Positions 53,864 through 63,875 of a DNA stretch of 64,000 nucleotides are shown piece by piece (position 1 is the first letter of the stretch; each line of letters begins with the position of its first letter). Below the pieces are notes generated by a model. The model had not been told where the DNA came from. It saw only the letters and a list, made by a program, of their open reading frames with translations, and did not search any database. A program made the position numbers and the translations under genes. The DNA is taken from NCBI RefSeq assembly GCF_025153475.1, contig NZ_JANZXA010000007.1:168029-232028 (forward strand). The letters run 5' to 3'. The DNA is from Novosphingobium mangrovisedimenti. Lineage in GTDB: Bacteria > Pseudomonadota > Alphaproteobacteria > Sphingomonadales > Sphingomonadaceae.

Positions 53864-54397
53864 ATGTTCCGCCGCATCGCCGCCTTTATCGTGCTCATCT
53901 GGCTCTTCGGGTTCCTCTGGTTCGCGGTCGCCTTGCCGCCGCCAGTGCCTTCCGACGTGCGCACCGACGCGATCATCGTCCTGACGGGCAGCCAGGGCCG
54001 GATCGAGCACGCGCTCGACGTGCTCAAGGCCGACGCGGCGCCACGCCTGCTGGTTTCGGGTGTCGACCGCGAAGTGACGCCGGGCGAATTCGCGGCCGAA
54101 TTCTCCGTGCCGGACCAGCTGATGAAGTGCTGCGTCACGCTTGGCTATCAGGCCTATGACACGCATTCCAACGCCAAGGAGGCCGCGCAATGGGTCAGCG
54201 AGCACAAGGCCCGGTCGGTGCGGCTGGTGACCGCGGACTGGCACATGCGCCGCGCGGCCAGCGAACTGGGCCGTGAACTGCCGCCGGGCGTGACGCTGGT
54301 GCGTGACGCCGTGCCATCCCGGCCGAGCCTGGGCGCGCTGATCCTCGAGTACCACAAGATGTTGGCGCGCACCGCGCTCAATCTGGCCGGCCGCTAA
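53864..54397 (+). CDS. DUF218 (YdcF/SanA/ElyC-type) membrane-anchored protein
   Basis: A 177-aa protein with an N-terminal membrane anchor (AAFIVLIWLFGFLWFAVAL) and a DUF218 fold (DAIIVLTGSQGRIEHALDVL; SNAKEAAQW; LVTADWHMRRA). Relatives influence envelope integrity. The TAATG junction couples it to plsC. Confidence 0.88.
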   Translation: MFRRIAAFIVLIWLFGFLWFAVALPPPVPSDVRTDAIIVLTGSQGRIEHALDVLKADAAPRLLVSGVDREVTPGEFAAEFSVPDQLMKCCVTLGYQAYDTHSNAKEAAQWVSEHKARSVRLVTADWHMRRAASELGRELPPGVTLVRDAVPSRPSLGALILEYHKMLARTALNLAGR

Positions 54398-55092
54398 TGC
54401 GCACGACACCCGCCGACATCCTGCGCAGCCTGGCTTTCTACATGGCGTTCTATCCGGGCACGCTCTTCTTCGTGCTGGCGGCCTTCGCGGTCGCGGCAGC
54501 CGGCGACCGGCCGATGCGCCGGGTCGTGCGCGCATGGTCGGGCTACCATCGCCTCTGCGCGCGCATCTTTCTGCGAATCCGGGTGGTGATCGAAGGCGAA
54601 CTGCCCAACGAAGGCGTGCTCGTGGCAGTCAAGCACGAGAGTTTCTTCGAAGCGATCGACCTGCCCGTGCAAATGGACTGGCCGGTACCCTTCCCCAAGG
54701 TGGAACTGGCCAGAATCCCCGGCTGGGGATGGGCCGCGAAGCGCTACGGCATTGTCGTGGTCGAACGCGGCGAAGGCGCGAAGGCCCTGCGCAGCATGGT
54801 CGCCAACGCCCGCACATTCGCTGCCAAGGATCGGCCGCTCGTCATCTTTCCCGAGGGAACACGTGTCCCGACCGGCGAGCGGCACCAACTGCAATCGGGC
54901 TTTGCCGGCCTCTACAAGCTGCTGAAGCTGCCCGTGGTTCCTGTCGCGGTTAACAGCGGACGGCTCTACCAGCGCCGCTGGAAGAAGCCGGGCACGATCA
55001 CCATCCGCGTCGGCCAGCGCATCGAACCCGGCCTGCCGCGCGAGGAACTGGAAGCGCGGGTGCAGACGGCGATCAACGCGCTGAACGACTAA
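54397..55092 (+). CDS. plsC: 1-acyl-sn-glycerol-3-phosphate acyltransferase
   Basis: A 231-aa acyltransferase that makes phosphatidic acid. One membrane segment lies at ~20-40. The motif I region reads KHESFFEAID, with the catalytic His followed by Glu where HX4D enzymes have Asp. The FPEGTR motif III is intact. It follows the DUF218 gene without a gap and converges on tyrC. Confidence 0.9.
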   Translation: MRTTPADILRSLAFYMAFYPGTLFFVLAAFAVAAAGDRPMRRVVRAWSGYHRLCARIFLRIRVVIEGELPNEGVLVAVKHESFFEAIDLPVQMDWPVPFPKVELARIPGWGWAAKRYGIVVVERGEGAKALRSMVANARTFAAKDRPLVIFPEGTRVPTGERHQLQSGFAGLYKLLKLPVVPVAVNSGRLYQRRWKKPGTITIRVGQRIEPGLPREELEARVQTAINALND

Positions 55093-55096
55093 ACGA

Positions 55097-56017
55097 CTAG
55101 GCGCTGCCCCTCTCGTGATCGCCGCGACCGAAGTCGGGGCGCGAATCGTCCTGCCCTTCCTCGATGATCGAACGACGGATCGCGCGGGTACGCTTGAAAT
55201 GGTCGAACAGGGTATCGCCATCGCCCACGCGGATGGCGCGCTGCAGCGCGGTCAGGTCCTCGGTGAAGCGTTGCAGCATGGTAAGCACCGCGTCCTTGTT
55301 CGAAAGGAACACGTCACGCCACATCGTGGGATCGGATGCGGCGATGCGCGTGAAGTCGCGGAAGCCGCCGGCCGAATACTTGATGACCTCGCTCTGCGTC
55401 ACGTCTTCGAGATCGGAAGCGGTGCCGACGATGGTGTAGGCGATCAGGTGCGGCAGGTGGCTGGTCACGGCGAGCACGAGATCGTGGTGCTCTGCCGTCA
55501 TGATCTCGACATTGGCGCCGAGCGCTTCCCAGAACTCCACCAGCGTCGAGAGCTTGAGCAGGTCGGTCTGTTCGGGCGGGGTGACGATGCACCAGCGGTT
55601 GCGGAACAGGTGCGCGAAACCCGCGTCCGGTCCCGAATTCTCGGTACCGGCAACCGGGTGCGCGGGAATTACGATATGATCGGGCAGCGCCTCGCCCAGT
55701 GCCTTCGCGATGGCCTGCTTGGACGATCCGACGTCGCTCACCAGGCAACCCGCGGGCAGCACGTCGCGTATGGCCGCTGCCGCCTCGCCCATCACGCCGG
55801 GCGGTACGCAGAAGATCACCAGATCGGCGTCCCTGGCGGCATCGACGGCGGTATCGCAGACCTTGTGGACGAGGCCCCGCTCGGCAGCACGCGCGCGGTT
55901 GTCGGCGGAAATGTCATAGCCGGTCGTGACGACTCCCGGCAGAAATTCCTGCACGGCAAGCCCGATCGAACCGCCCTGCAGCCCGAGCCCGATGACGGCA
56001 ACACGCTGGAATATCAT
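55097..56017 (-). CDS. tyrC: Prephenate/arogenate (cyclohexadienyl) dehydrogenase
   Basis: A 306-aa NAD-dependent TyrA-type enzyme of tyrosine synthesis. The Rossmann motif [10 protein letters not shown] is near the start, followed by [19 protein letters not shown] and SHLPHLIAY with the catalytic His. Start codon overlaps the hisC stop by ATGA, the usual alphaproteobacterial hisC-tyrC pairing. Preference for prephenate or arogenate cannot be read from sequence alone. Confidence 0.93.
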   Translation of the reverse strand: MIFQRVAVIGLGLQGGSIGLAVQEFLPGVVTTGYDISADNRARAAERGLVHKVCDTAVDAARDADLVIFCVPPGVMGEAAAAIRDVLPAGCLVSDVGSSKQAIAKALGEALPDHIVIPAHPVAGTENSGPDAGFAHLFRNRWCIVTPPEQTDLLKLSTLVEFWEALGANVEIMTAEHHDLVLAVTSHLPHLIAYTIVGTASDLEDVTQSEVIKYSAGGFRDFTRIAASDPTMWRDVFLSNKDAVLTMLQRFTEDLTALQRAIRVGDGDTLFDHFKRTRAIRRSIIEEGQDDSRPDFGRGDHERGSA

Positions 56018-57126
56018 TTTGCGGCCTCTGCCATTTCCCGCAGCCCCGCCGCGATGACATCCATGTCGTGCGAATGGCCGATGGTAATTCTCAGCGCGTG
56101 CGGCAGCCCCTGGTTGGGTAACCATCGCACGATATAGCCCCGCGCGGCCAGTCCCTCGAAAGCGGCCTCGGCAGTCAATGCGCCTTCGAAGAGCACCAGC
56201 ACGAAGTTCGCCTGGCTCGGCAGCGCGCGCAGGCCATGGTTGCCCATGGCCTCGATCTGCTCGACGAATCGGGCACGCTCGTCGCGGTTGTGGACCCGGC
56301 TGCGCTCGACGAAAGCCATGTCGCCCAGCGCGGCAGCGGCCATCGCCTGCCCGGTGCTCGAAACGTTGAACGGCCCGCGGATGCGATTGAGCGTGGCGAC
56401 GATCCCCGGCGCGCCGGTCCCCCAGCCAATGCGTTCCCCTGCGAGGCCGAAGATCTTGGAGAAGGTACGCGTGACCAGCACGTTCTCGTGTGCCGCGGCC
56501 AGCGCCATCGCGCCATCCTCGTCTTCCGATGCAACATATTCACCGTAAGCCTGGTCGATCACCAGCAGCACATCCGCCGGCAACCCCGCGTGCAGACGCG
56601 CTATCTCGCCGCTGGGGAGGTAGGAGCCGGTCGGGTTGTTGGGGTTGGCAACAAAGACCACGCGGGTCCTGTCGGTCACCAGAGCCAGCAAGGCATCGAC
56701 ATCGGTGCCGTAGTCCGCATCGGGTGCCACCACCGGCGTGGCGCCGCAACGGCGCGCGGCGATGTCATAGACGGAAAAGCCGTAACGCACATAGACCACT
56801 TCGTCGCCCTGCCCGGCATAGCCCTGCGCGGCAAGGTTGAGCAGCTCGTCCGACCCGGTGCCCATGACGATGCGCGTCGGGTCGATCCCGTGCAGATCGC
56901 CCAGCCGCGCGCGCAAGTCCTTGCTGTCCGGGTCCGGGTAGAGCGCCGGCGCCTTCGCCCTGGCCGCAAGCGCGGCCTCGCTAGTGCCAAGCGGATTCTC
57001 GTTCGCCGAAAGCTTGATCAGCGGGCGCCCGTCCTTGCCGGCGGACTTGCCGGGAACATAGGCATGAAGCGCCGCGATCCAGGGCTTGGGGGTCGGGGCT
57101 TTGCTACGGGTTTCGGTTTCACTCAT
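56014..57126 (-). CDS. hisC: Histidinol-phosphate/aromatic aminotransferase
   Basis: A 370-aa PLP aminotransferase. The lysine is in [17 protein letters not shown], with [10 protein letters not shown] and [15 protein letters not shown] also typical. Placed before tyrC, it may serve both histidine and phenylalanine/tyrosine synthesis. The ATG at 57126 was preferred over a much longer frame that reads antisense through metX. Confidence 0.93.
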   Translation of the reverse strand: MSETETRSKAPTPKPWIAALHAYVPGKSAGKDGRPLIKLSANENPLGTSEAALAARAKAPALYPDPDSKDLRARLGDLHGIDPTRIVMGTGSDELLNLAAQGYAGQGDEVVYVRYGFSVYDIAARRCGATPVVAPDADYGTDVDALLALVTDRTRVVFVANPNNPTGSYLPSGEIARLHAGLPADVLLVIDQAYGEYVASEDEDGAMALAAAHENVLVTRTFSKIFGLAGERIGWGTGAPGIVATLNRIRGPFNVSSTGQAMAAAALGDMAFVERSRVHNRDERARFVEQIEAMGNHGLRALPSQANFVLVLFEGALTAEAAFEGLAARGYIVRWLPNQGLPHALRITIGHSHDMDVIAAGLREMAEAAK

Positions 57127-57213
57127 GACGCGCGGGCCTTTACCCCAGCGCGCGCCCGAATGACAGGGGGCGATTGACACGGGACGGGCGGTTCCCCACT
57201 TCACGAAATCGCT

Positions 57214-58323
57214 ATGGCAACCGCACCGATCGCCCATGAGAGCCAGGTCCTCGAACTGGCCGATCCGCTCCCGCTCGACGGCGGGCAGAGCCTGTCCGGC
57301 GTGCGCATCGCCTATGAAGCGCATGGCACGCTGAACCCGGCCAAGGACAACGCGATCCTGATCTGCCATGCGCTGACGGGCGACCAGCACGTGATCTCCC
57401 ACCACCCCAAGACGGGCAAGCCCGGCTGGTGGGTGCGCATGGTCGGCCCCGGCAAGCCGATCGACACCGACAAGTTCCACGTCATCTGCGCCAATGTGAT
57501 CGGCTCTTGCATGGGCTCGACCGGCCCGGCGAGCCCCGCCCCGGACGGCAAGCCGTGGGGCATGCGCTTTCCCGTCATCACCATCCGCGACATGGTGCGC
57601 GGCCATGTCGCCCTGCTGGACGCCCTGGGCATCGAGCAGCTTCACGCCGTCGTCGGCGGATCGATGGGCGGGATGCAGGCGCTGTCGCTGGCGGCCAATT
57701 TCCCCGAGCGGGCCCGCTCGGTGCTGGTGCTCGCCTCGACCGCGCGCCATTCGGCCCAGAACATCGCCTTTCACGAAGTCGGCCGCCAGGCGATCATGGC
57801 CGACCCGGAATGGCGCGAAGGCGATTACTACGCCCACGGCAAGGGACCCGAAAAAGGCCTCTCCGTCGCACGCATGGCCGCACACATCACCTATCTGTCG
57901 GAAGAAGGCCTAACCGCCAAGTTCGGTCGCCGCCTGCAGGACCGCGAGGAAAAGACCTTCGGATTCGACGCCGATTTCCAGGTCGAATCGTACCTGCGCT
58001 ATCAGGGGCTCTCGTTCACCGACAGGTTCGACGCCAATTCCTATCTCTACATCACCCGGGCCATGGACTATTTCGACCTCGCCGAGGAACACGGCGGCAT
58101 GCTCGCCCGTGCTTTCGCGAAATCGAAGGCACGCTTCTGTCTGGTCAGCTTCGACACCGACTGGCTCTATCCCACAGCCGAATCGCGCAACGTCGTCCAC
58201 GCTCTCAACGCCGCCGGCCTGCCGGTGAGCTTCGTGGAGCTTTCCGCGCCGTTCGGGCACGACTCGTTCCTGCTCGACGTCCCCGCGCTCGACCGCGTCG
58301 TCGAAGGATTCCTGAACCAGTGA
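57214..58323 (+). CDS. metX: Homoserine O-acyltransferase MetX
   Basis: A 369-aa alpha/beta hydrolase that activates homoserine for methionine synthesis. The nucleophile serine is in [12 protein letters not shown], with the triad Asp in SFDTDWLYP and His in FGHDSFLLD. Whether it uses acetyl- or succinyl-CoA is not certain. It is followed by metW, the usual alphaproteobacterial pair. Confidence 0.94.
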   Translation: MATAPIAHESQVLELADPLPLDGGQSLSGVRIAYEAHGTLNPAKDNAILICHALTGDQHVISHHPKTGKPGWWVRMVGPGKPIDTDKFHVICANVIGSCMGSTGPASPAPDGKPWGMRFPVITIRDMVRGHVALLDALGIEQLHAVVGGSMGGMQALSLAANFPERARSVLVLASTARHSAQNIAFHEVGRQAIMADPEWREGDYYAHGKGPEKGLSVARMAAHITYLSEEGLTAKFGRRLQDREEKTFGFDADFQVESYLRYQGLSFTDRFDANSYLYITRAMDYFDLAEEHGGMLARAFAKSKARFCLVSFDTDWLYPTAESRNVVHALNAAGLPVSFVELSAPFGHDSFLLDVPALDRVVEGFLNQ

Positions 58324-58928
58324 GCCCGGACATGCACGCCCTGCGCCCCGACCTTGCGGTGATCGCCGCCAATGTCGCGCCCGGATCGAGCCTGCTCGAC
58401 GTCGGCTGCGGCGATGGCACGCTGATGCAGGCCTTGCGCGATGACAAGGGCTGCGACGCGCGCGGCATGGAACTCGATCCGGCCAATGTCGGGAAGTGCG
58501 TCGCCAAGGGCCTGTCGGTAATCCAGGGCGATGCCGACAAGGACCTTGCCTTCTATCCCGACCAGTCGGTGGACTACGCGATTCTCTCGCAGACGCTGCA
58601 GACCACCATGCGCCCGGACAAGGTGCTCCAAGACCTGCTCCGCATCGGACGCAAGGCCTTCGTCAGCTTTCCGAACTTCGGCCACTGGCGCGTGCGGCTC
58701 TCGCTCTTCTGGAACGGGCGCATGCCGGTGACACGGCTGCTGCCGGTGCCCTGGTACGAAACGCCCAACATCCACCACCTGACCATCAACGACTTCCGCG
58801 CGCTTCTGAAAGAGCGCGGCATCACCGTGGAAGGGCGCTGGTATCTCTCGGGCGACACGAAATGCAGCGCGGCAGCGGCCAATTTCCGCGCCGAACACGC
58901 GGTGTACCTGCTCTCGCGCAAGCCCTGA
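58320..58928 (+). CDS. metW: Methionine biosynthesis protein MetW
   Basis: A 202-aa methyltransferase-fold protein required with MetX. It has the SAM-like [12 protein letters not shown] motif, the [14 protein letters not shown] segment and [20 protein letters not shown], diagnostic of MetW. GTG at 58320 overlaps the metX stop (GTGA). An ATG at 58332 is the alternative start. Confidence 0.93.
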   Translation: MSPDMHALRPDLAVIAANVAPGSSLLDVGCGDGTLMQALRDDKGCDARGMELDPANVGKCVAKGLSVIQGDADKDLAFYPDQSVDYAILSQTLQTTMRPDKVLQDLLRIGRKAFVSFPNFGHWRVRLSLFWNGRMPVTRLLPVPWYETPNIHHLTINDFRALLKERGITVEGRWYLSGDTKCSAAAANFRAEHAVYLLSRKP

Positions 58929-58986
58929 CGGCCAACGACGCGGGCCGGGCCTGCCCCGTCCGGCACCGGCCCTTGGCCTTGCCGGA

Positions 58987-59373
58987 TCACCCCATCTGCA
59001 GACCGAAATAGGCCCCCAGCTTGTTGCCGTCCGGATCACGCAGATAGGCGCCGAAAGCGCCGCGCGCCTGCGGCTTTGCTTCGGGCTCGCCTTCGCTGGT
59101 GCCGCCGCTGGCCAGACCAGCCGCGTGCCAGGCCTTCACCGCATCCTCGCTATCTGCCTCGAAGATGATCGTGCCGCCGTTCGCGAAAGTGCAAGGCTGG
59201 CCATCGCGTGCGGGACCGAGGAGGAACTTCACGCCGCCAAGGTCCCACATCACGATAGGATACTGCTCCGGAGTCGAACACTCCGCCACGCCCAGGGCAC
59301 CGAAAGTGGCATCATAGAAGGCGCGCGTCTTCGCGAGGTCGTCAGACCCCAGACGGATGGACTTGAGCAGCAT
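58987..59373 (-). CDS. VOC-superfamily (glyoxalase-like) protein, copy 1
   Basis: A 128-aa vicinal-oxygen-chelate fold protein (LGSDDLAKTRAFYDATFGALG; YLRDPDGNKLGAYFG). Such proteins are metal-dependent lyases, dioxygenases or resistance proteins. No specific activity can be read. It is a diverged tandem copy of the next gene (both have FANGGTI and RDPDGNKL). Confidence 0.85.
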   Translation of the reverse strand: MLLKSIRLGSDDLAKTRAFYDATFGALGVAECSTPEQYPIVMWDLGGVKFLLGPARDGQPCTFANGGTIIFEADSEDAVKAWHAAGLASGGTSEGEPEAKPQARGAFGAYLRDPDGNKLGAYFGLQMG

Positions 59374-59400
59374 GTTTTTCCTCTCCCTTGTCGTCCTGCT

Positions 59401-59787
59401 TTATTCGCCCATCGCGTAGAGCGCGCAGAGCTTGTTGCCGTCCGGGTCGCGCAGATAGGCGAGGTAGAGCTTGCCGAACGGAAATTCGCGCACGCCCGGC
59501 GGATCTTCGCAAGTCGCGCCGCCCGCCTCGCAGCCGGCCTTGTGCCAAGCATCGACCATCTCGGCGCTGTCGCAGCCAAGACCGATGGTGCCGCCATTGG
59601 CGAACGTCGCCGGCTCCCCGTTGATCGGGCTGCAGACCATGAAGTTCGCCCCCTTGTTGGCATAGGCGATACGGCCGGCAGCGGGATCGGCCATGATCGG
59701 CGTGGCACCGAGCGCACCGAACACGGCGTCGTAGAAGGTCTTTGCCTTGGCGAGATCGTTGCTGCCTACGCAGATGTGGCTGTACAT
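59401..59787 (-). CDS. VOC-superfamily (glyoxalase-like) protein, copy 2
   Basis: A 128-aa VOC protein (VGSNDLAKAKTFYDAVFGALG; EPATFANGGTIGLGCDSAE; YLRDPDGNKLCALYAMG). The start at 59787 matches the family N-terminus MYSHICVG. It is 27 bp from its paralogue and likely arose by duplication. The substrate is unknown. Confidence 0.87.
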   Translation of the reverse strand: MYSHICVGSNDLAKAKTFYDAVFGALGATPIMADPAAGRIAYANKGANFMVCSPINGEPATFANGGTIGLGCDSAEMVDAWHKAGCEAGGATCEDPPGVREFPFGKLYLAYLRDPDGNKLCALYAMGE

Positions 59788-59978
59788 GGGTTCTCCGCTT
59801 GCGGGGGTTGTGTTTCGGCGCGGAGATTGTCGCCCCCGTCGACAGCGGTCAACCATTCAATCCCGCGTCATAGCGATCTGTCCGCGGCAAACACCTTACC
59901 GACTTATCCACGCGTTTCGTCCCCCTGCCAAAGCCGCGCCGGGTGGACGCCCCGCCGCAGCTTTGGCATCGAAACGGC

Positions 59979-60650
59979 ATGTGGCATATCTTTCAGTTCC
60001 CGCTCTGCCCCTTCAGCCGCAAGGTACGGCTGCTGATGGCGGAAAAGGGGATTGCCTACGAACTCCAGAGCACGCGCCCCTGGGAAGGGGAAGACCGCCT
60101 CTTCGCGATGAACCCGGCGGGCCGGACCCCTGTCGTCAAGGAAACCGAGCGCAATATCGTCCTCTCGGACAGCCGTGCCATCTGCGAATATTTCGAGGAA
60201 ACCGTCGAGCGCAATCCGCTGATCAGCGGCACCGCCCAGCAGCGCGCCGAAATCCGCCGGCTGATCGCAATGTTCGATGAGAACTTCTTCCTCGACGTAT
60301 CCGGCCCCCTGCTCCACGAGCGCATGAAGAAGCGCCTCGTGTTGCGTCAGTCGCCCGATGCCAGAGTGCTGCGCGAATCGATGAAGCTCGCGCACGACTA
60401 CCTCGATTACGTGGACTACCTGATCGACAACCGCCCCTGGCTCGCCGGATCGACGATGACCCTGGTCGACCTTGCCGCGGCGGCGCAGATTTCGGTGGCG
60501 GACTATCTGGGCGGACTCGACTGGTCGAGCCATGAACAGGCGCGCGGATGGTATCTCGTGATGAAGTCCAGGCCTTCCTTCCGCCCGCTCCTTTCAGAGC
60601 GAATGGAAGTAATCCAGCCGCCCAGCCACTACGCGGAAGTGGACTCCTAG
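59979..60650 (+). CDS. Glutathione S-transferase-fold protein, FzlA-like
   Basis: A 223-aa GST-fold protein. The N-terminal thioredoxin part (FPLCPFSRKVRLLMAEKG, RPWEGEDRLFAMNPAG) and the C-terminal SRPSFRPLLSERMEVIQPPSHY resemble FzlA, the FtsZ-binding division protein of alphaproteobacteria, more than metabolic GSTs. Start at 59979 is set by the family N-terminus, and its ribosome site is weak. The FzlA assignment is from memory of the C-terminal signature. Confidence 0.78.
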   Translation: MWHIFQFPLCPFSRKVRLLMAEKGIAYELQSTRPWEGEDRLFAMNPAGRTPVVKETERNIVLSDSRAICEYFEETVERNPLISGTAQQRAEIRRLIAMFDENFFLDVSGPLLHERMKKRLVLRQSPDARVLRESMKLAHDYLDYVDYLIDNRPWLAGSTMTLVDLAAAAQISVADYLGGLDWSSHEQARGWYLVMKSRPSFRPLLSERMEVIQPPSHYAEVDS

Positions 60651-60722
60651 TTTTCCAGTTTTCCGGCGCATGGGCCGCGAGAGGACAGCGGCGCTGCCCC
60701 CTCACCCTTCACGAGGCCTGCG

Positions 60723-61688
60723 TCAGGCCGCCGCGTTTTTGACGCCGAAGCGGCCGTGCTTGCGGAACTGGACCATCCAGCGATCGAGGAACAGGCCGAG
60801 AGGACGGGGCGATACGCCGAGATCGGCGATGCCGGGTACCGTGCCGCTCGCGACACTGCCTGCCTTGAGCAGCTTGAACTGGTCGCTGGTGATCGGCGCG
60901 CCGGGCAGCCAGCCCGTCAGCGTGGCGATCAGCCCCGCGACCGCATCGGGCAATGCCGCGAAGCTGCGCGAACGGCCCTCGGCAGCGGCAATACGCTCGT
61001 TCAGTTCGAGCATGGTCACCACTTCGGGGCCGGCCAGATCGTATATCTTCCCGCCATGCGCCGCGGGATCTGCAAGGGCGTTGGCAATCGCTTCGGCGAC
61101 ATCGTCGACGAAAACCGGCTGCAGCTTCGCTTCCGGCGCGAAGACCGGCATGCCCGGCATCCGGGTAATCAGGCCGCCGAACATCATCACGAACTTGTCG
61201 TCGGGCCCGAACATCAGAGAGGGGCGGACGATCGTCGCGTCCGGAAAGGCACTGCGAACCGCCTGCTCGCCCTCGGCCTTGGTACGGGCATAGTCCACAT
61301 CCGATCCGGCATCCGCGCCGAGCGCCGAGACATGAACGAAGGCCTTCGCGCCCGCGGCTTTCGCGGCAGCCGCAATACCGCCTGCCCCATTGCCCTGCAG
61401 GGCATCAAGATCGCCGGCAAAGGCGCCGACCAGATTCACCACCGCATCCGATCCGGCAAGCACTGCGGCCAGCGAATCGGGCCGCGTCACGTCGACGCGG
61501 GCAAACTGGACCTGCCCCAGGTTGCCGAGCGGCTTGATGGCATAGGCCTTTCGCGGATTACGGCTCGCGATGCGCAGGCGCGCGCCACGCGCGAGCAATT
61601 CCTGCGCCAGATGCCTGCCTACAAATCCACTGCCACCAAGGACAGTGACGATCTTGCCTGCAAGGGAATCGATGGGGCGTTGGCTCAT
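60723..61688 (-). CDS. Complex I NDUFA9-family NAD(P)-binding protein
   Basis: A 321-aa extended short-chain dehydrogenase fold (VTVLGGSGFVGRHLAQELLA; HVSALGADAGSDVDYARTKAEGE; VFVDDVAEAI). It is of the type annotated as complex I NDUFA9 subunit in alphaproteobacteria, which binds NADPH and supports respiratory complex I. The ATG at 61688 gives the normal length. Confidence 0.88.
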   Translation of the reverse strand: MSQRPIDSLAGKIVTVLGGSGFVGRHLAQELLARGARLRIASRNPRKAYAIKPLGNLGQVQFARVDVTRPDSLAAVLAGSDAVVNLVGAFAGDLDALQGNGAGGIAAAAKAAGAKAFVHVSALGADAGSDVDYARTKAEGEQAVRSAFPDATIVRPSLMFGPDDKFVMMFGGLITRMPGMPVFAPEAKLQPVFVDDVAEAIANALADPAAHGGKIYDLAGPEVVTMLELNERIAAAEGRSRSFAALPDAVAGLIATLTGWLPGAPITSDQFKLLKAGSVASGTVPGIADLGVSPRPLGLFLDRWMVQFRKHGRFGVKNAAA

Positions 61689-61936
61689 GGTCAGATTCAG
61701 TCCTTCCGTCGCCGCGCGAGCCTTCACTATCCCGCGCCGCAGCACATGATTTTCGCCCCTGCCACAAGGCCGCAGCAGGGGCAACCGGACAGTTGCCCCC
61801 GGCGCACGGTCACCCTGCCCGACACAACCCGACCGACAGAAAAAATGTTGCCCCTCCCCCAGTTGACAAGCCCGCCCCGCCTGCGTAGAGGCGCGCTCCT
61901 ACCTAGCGGGGATGGCGATCCGGCAACCCCGCCCGT

Positions 61937-62023
61937 GCCCAGATGGCGGAATTGGTAGACGCACCGTCTTCAGGTGGCGGCGCTCGAAAGGGCGTGGAGG
62001 TTCGAGTCCTCTTCTGGGCACCA
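61937..62023 (+). tRNA. tRNA-Leu (anticodon CAG)
   Basis: Class II fold: acceptor GCCCAGA/TCTGGGC with encoded CCA, D-arm GGCGGAATTGGTAGACGC, anticodon loop TTCAGGT (CAG), a long variable arm (GGCGCTCGAAAGGGCGT), and T-loop GTTCGAGTC. An integrase gene starts 167 bp downstream, so its 3' end is the likely attachment site of an integrated element. Confidence 0.96.
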
Positions 62024-62070
62024 TTTGTTCTTCTCGGAACATCCCAAAAAGTGTATTAAACCCGCAGAAA

Positions 62071-62157
62071 TCCAAGGGAATTGGCCCTTGGATCGTGCCG
62101 GATCGTCCCGCCTTTTCTCGGGGGTTCCGCACATTTTTGCGGGCCTTTTGCGGGCCT
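62071..62157. repeat. Hairpin and direct repeats before the integrase
   Basis: TCCAAGGG/CCCTTGGA form a perfect 8-bp stem at 62071-62092. TTTTGCGGGCC occurs twice in direct orientation at 62135-62145 and 62146-62156, one helical turn apart. These are candidate integrase arm sites or control sites for int. Confidence 0.5.
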
Positions 62158-62189
62158 CTGCAAAAACCACATTGGGAAAAGGCCCGCAC

Positions 62190-63416
62190 ATGCCTCTGAC
62201 CGAAACTCGGCTTCGCGCGCTCAAGCCAAAGGACAAACCGTACAAGGTCGCCGATGATCGCGGATTGTACATCGAGGTCTCTCCATCGGGCGGCAGACTC
62301 TGGCGATTTCGCTATCGAATCGGCACCGTCGAGAAGAAGCTCTCCATCGGCTCCTATCCTGAAATCAATCTCAAGGACGCGCGCCAAGCTGCCTACGAGG
62401 CTCGCGTCAAAGTCGCGTCGGGCGGTGACCCGGCGATGGAGAAGCGCAAGCAGAAGATCCGTTCGGAATTCCTGTCCGCCCAAACATTCGAGGCGGTGGC
62501 ACGCGAGTATATTGATGAGATGATGGTGCAGAACGGTCGGGCGGATGCGACCATCATCAAGGCGAACTTCTTCCTCGACCAGCTGACAGATGCCATCGGC
62601 AGCCGCCCGATCGACGAGATTGAGCCGTTTGAGGTGCTGGCTCCCCTCAAGCGCCTCGAAGCGAAGGGCAAGCACGAGACCGCTAAAAAGACCCGATCCT
62701 TTGCGAGCCGCGTGTTTCGCTATGGGGTTGCCACGACGCGCTGCAAAGGCGACCCTACGACCATGCTCCGCGGGGCGCTGATCACGCCCAAGGCAAAGCA
62801 CTATGCAGCGATCCTTGAGCCGAAGGATCTTGGCGGGCTGCTGCGCGCAATCCAGGACTACACTGGCAACTTCATCACCCGGTACGCGCTGCTCATCGCA
62901 CCCCATGTCTTTGTCCGCCCTGGCGAGCTGCGGCATGCCGATTGGAAGGAGATCGACCTGGAAGAAGGCGTCTGGCGCATCCCAGAGGGAAAGATGAAGG
63001 CGCGCCGCCCTCATGCCGTGCCGTTGTCCACGCAGGTGGTCGGGTATCTCAAGGAACTTGCCGAGATGGTTGGTACCGAGGGCTATGTATTCCCCTCCGC
63101 CCGTGCTTCGGTGCGCCCGATGAGTGAGAACACTTTGAATGCCGCCTTCCGCCGGATGGGCTTCACAAAGGACGAGGTCACCGCTCATGGTCTACGGGCA
63201 ACCGCTTCAACCATGCTGAACGAGAGCGGCCTCTGGAATCCGGACGCGATCGAACGAGGATTGGCTCACGGCGATAGTAACGCTGTTCGTGGCGTCTATC
63301 ACCGCGGCAAGCACTGGGATGAACGTGTCCGCATGGCGCAGTGGTGGAGCGACTACCTCGATACCATTCGTGACGGCGGGAAGGTCATCAAGGGCTCGTT
63401 CGCACTTGGCGCTTGA
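62190..63416 (+). CDS. Tyrosine recombinase, P4-type integrase
   Basis: A 408-aa site-specific recombinase. An N-terminal arm-binding DUF4102-type domain (TETRLRALKPKDKPYKVADDRG-like start) is followed by a core-binding domain and the catalytic domain with Arg in RPGELRHADW, the H-x-x-R of TAHGLRATAST, His in LAHGDSNAVRG and the nucleophile Tyr in VYHRGKHWDER. The ATG at 62190 gives the family N-terminus. It probably catalyses integration at the adjacent tRNA-Leu. Confidence 0.93.
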   Translation: MPLTETRLRALKPKDKPYKVADDRGLYIEVSPSGGRLWRFRYRIGTVEKKLSIGSYPEINLKDARQAAYEARVKVASGGDPAMEKRKQKIRSEFLSAQTFEAVAREYIDEMMVQNGRADATIIKANFFLDQLTDAIGSRPIDEIEPFEVLAPLKRLEAKGKHETAKKTRSFASRVFRYGVATTRCKGDPTTMLRGALITPKAKHYAAILEPKDLGGLLRAIQDYTGNFITRYALLIAPHVFVRPGELRHADWKEIDLEEGVWRIPEGKMKARRPHAVPLSTQVVGYLKELAEMVGTEGYVFPSARASVRPMSENTLNAAFRRMGFTKDEVTAHGLRATASTMLNESGLWNPDAIERGLAHGDSNAVRGVYHRGKHWDERVRMAQWWSDYLDTIRDGGKVIKGSFALGA

Positions 63417-63557
63417 AGAGAAGATTGAATAGCTGCTCAGATTTACCGGAGTTGGGACGATCTTGCCGTTCTCGGTCGTGCATGAAAGCGTCGGGCATCG
63501 ACCGAAGCGGCCGTTCAGTTCAAAGTGGCGGCGGCCTCCGACGAGCAACCCAGCCCG

Positions 63558-63875
63558 TTAATCCACAAATGCGAACGCAAGCCATATTGAGCCTACGCCA
63601 CCGCCGATCCGAAATGCGACATCAGCTTGCGAACAGAGGCTATCGAAATGCTCGATGACTTCCGAGGTCTGCTCAAAATTCAATCCGGGCACCGCGATCA
63701 GACAGCCAACCCGCAAATCTGCTTCGTCGCGATCCACATCTTTCGCGTCCGTGCGGGCGCGCTCAAGACGGGCATCAAAGGTCGATTGTCGAATCTTGGC
63801 GGCAGAAAAATGCTGTTTGACCTCAAATGCCCACGATCGCTCGCTGTTAACGTCGGCGATCCAGAGATCACACCG
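63558..63875 (-). pseudogene. 5'-truncated nuclease-like gene interrupted by the IS21 element
   Basis: Read on the minus strand, a continuous 105-codon frame runs from the IS boundary to a TAA at 63558-63560. It begins RCDLWIADVNSERSWAFEVK and continues with STFDARLERARTDAKDVDRD, LRVGCLIAVPGLNFEQTSEV and ends WLAFAFVD. The D-x(n)-E-x-K spacing of DLWIAD and FEVK resembles a PD-(D/E)xK nuclease, possibly CoiA-like. There is no start codon because the IS end replaces the 5' part. The rest of 63417-63557 holds nothing I recognise. Confidence 0.65.
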
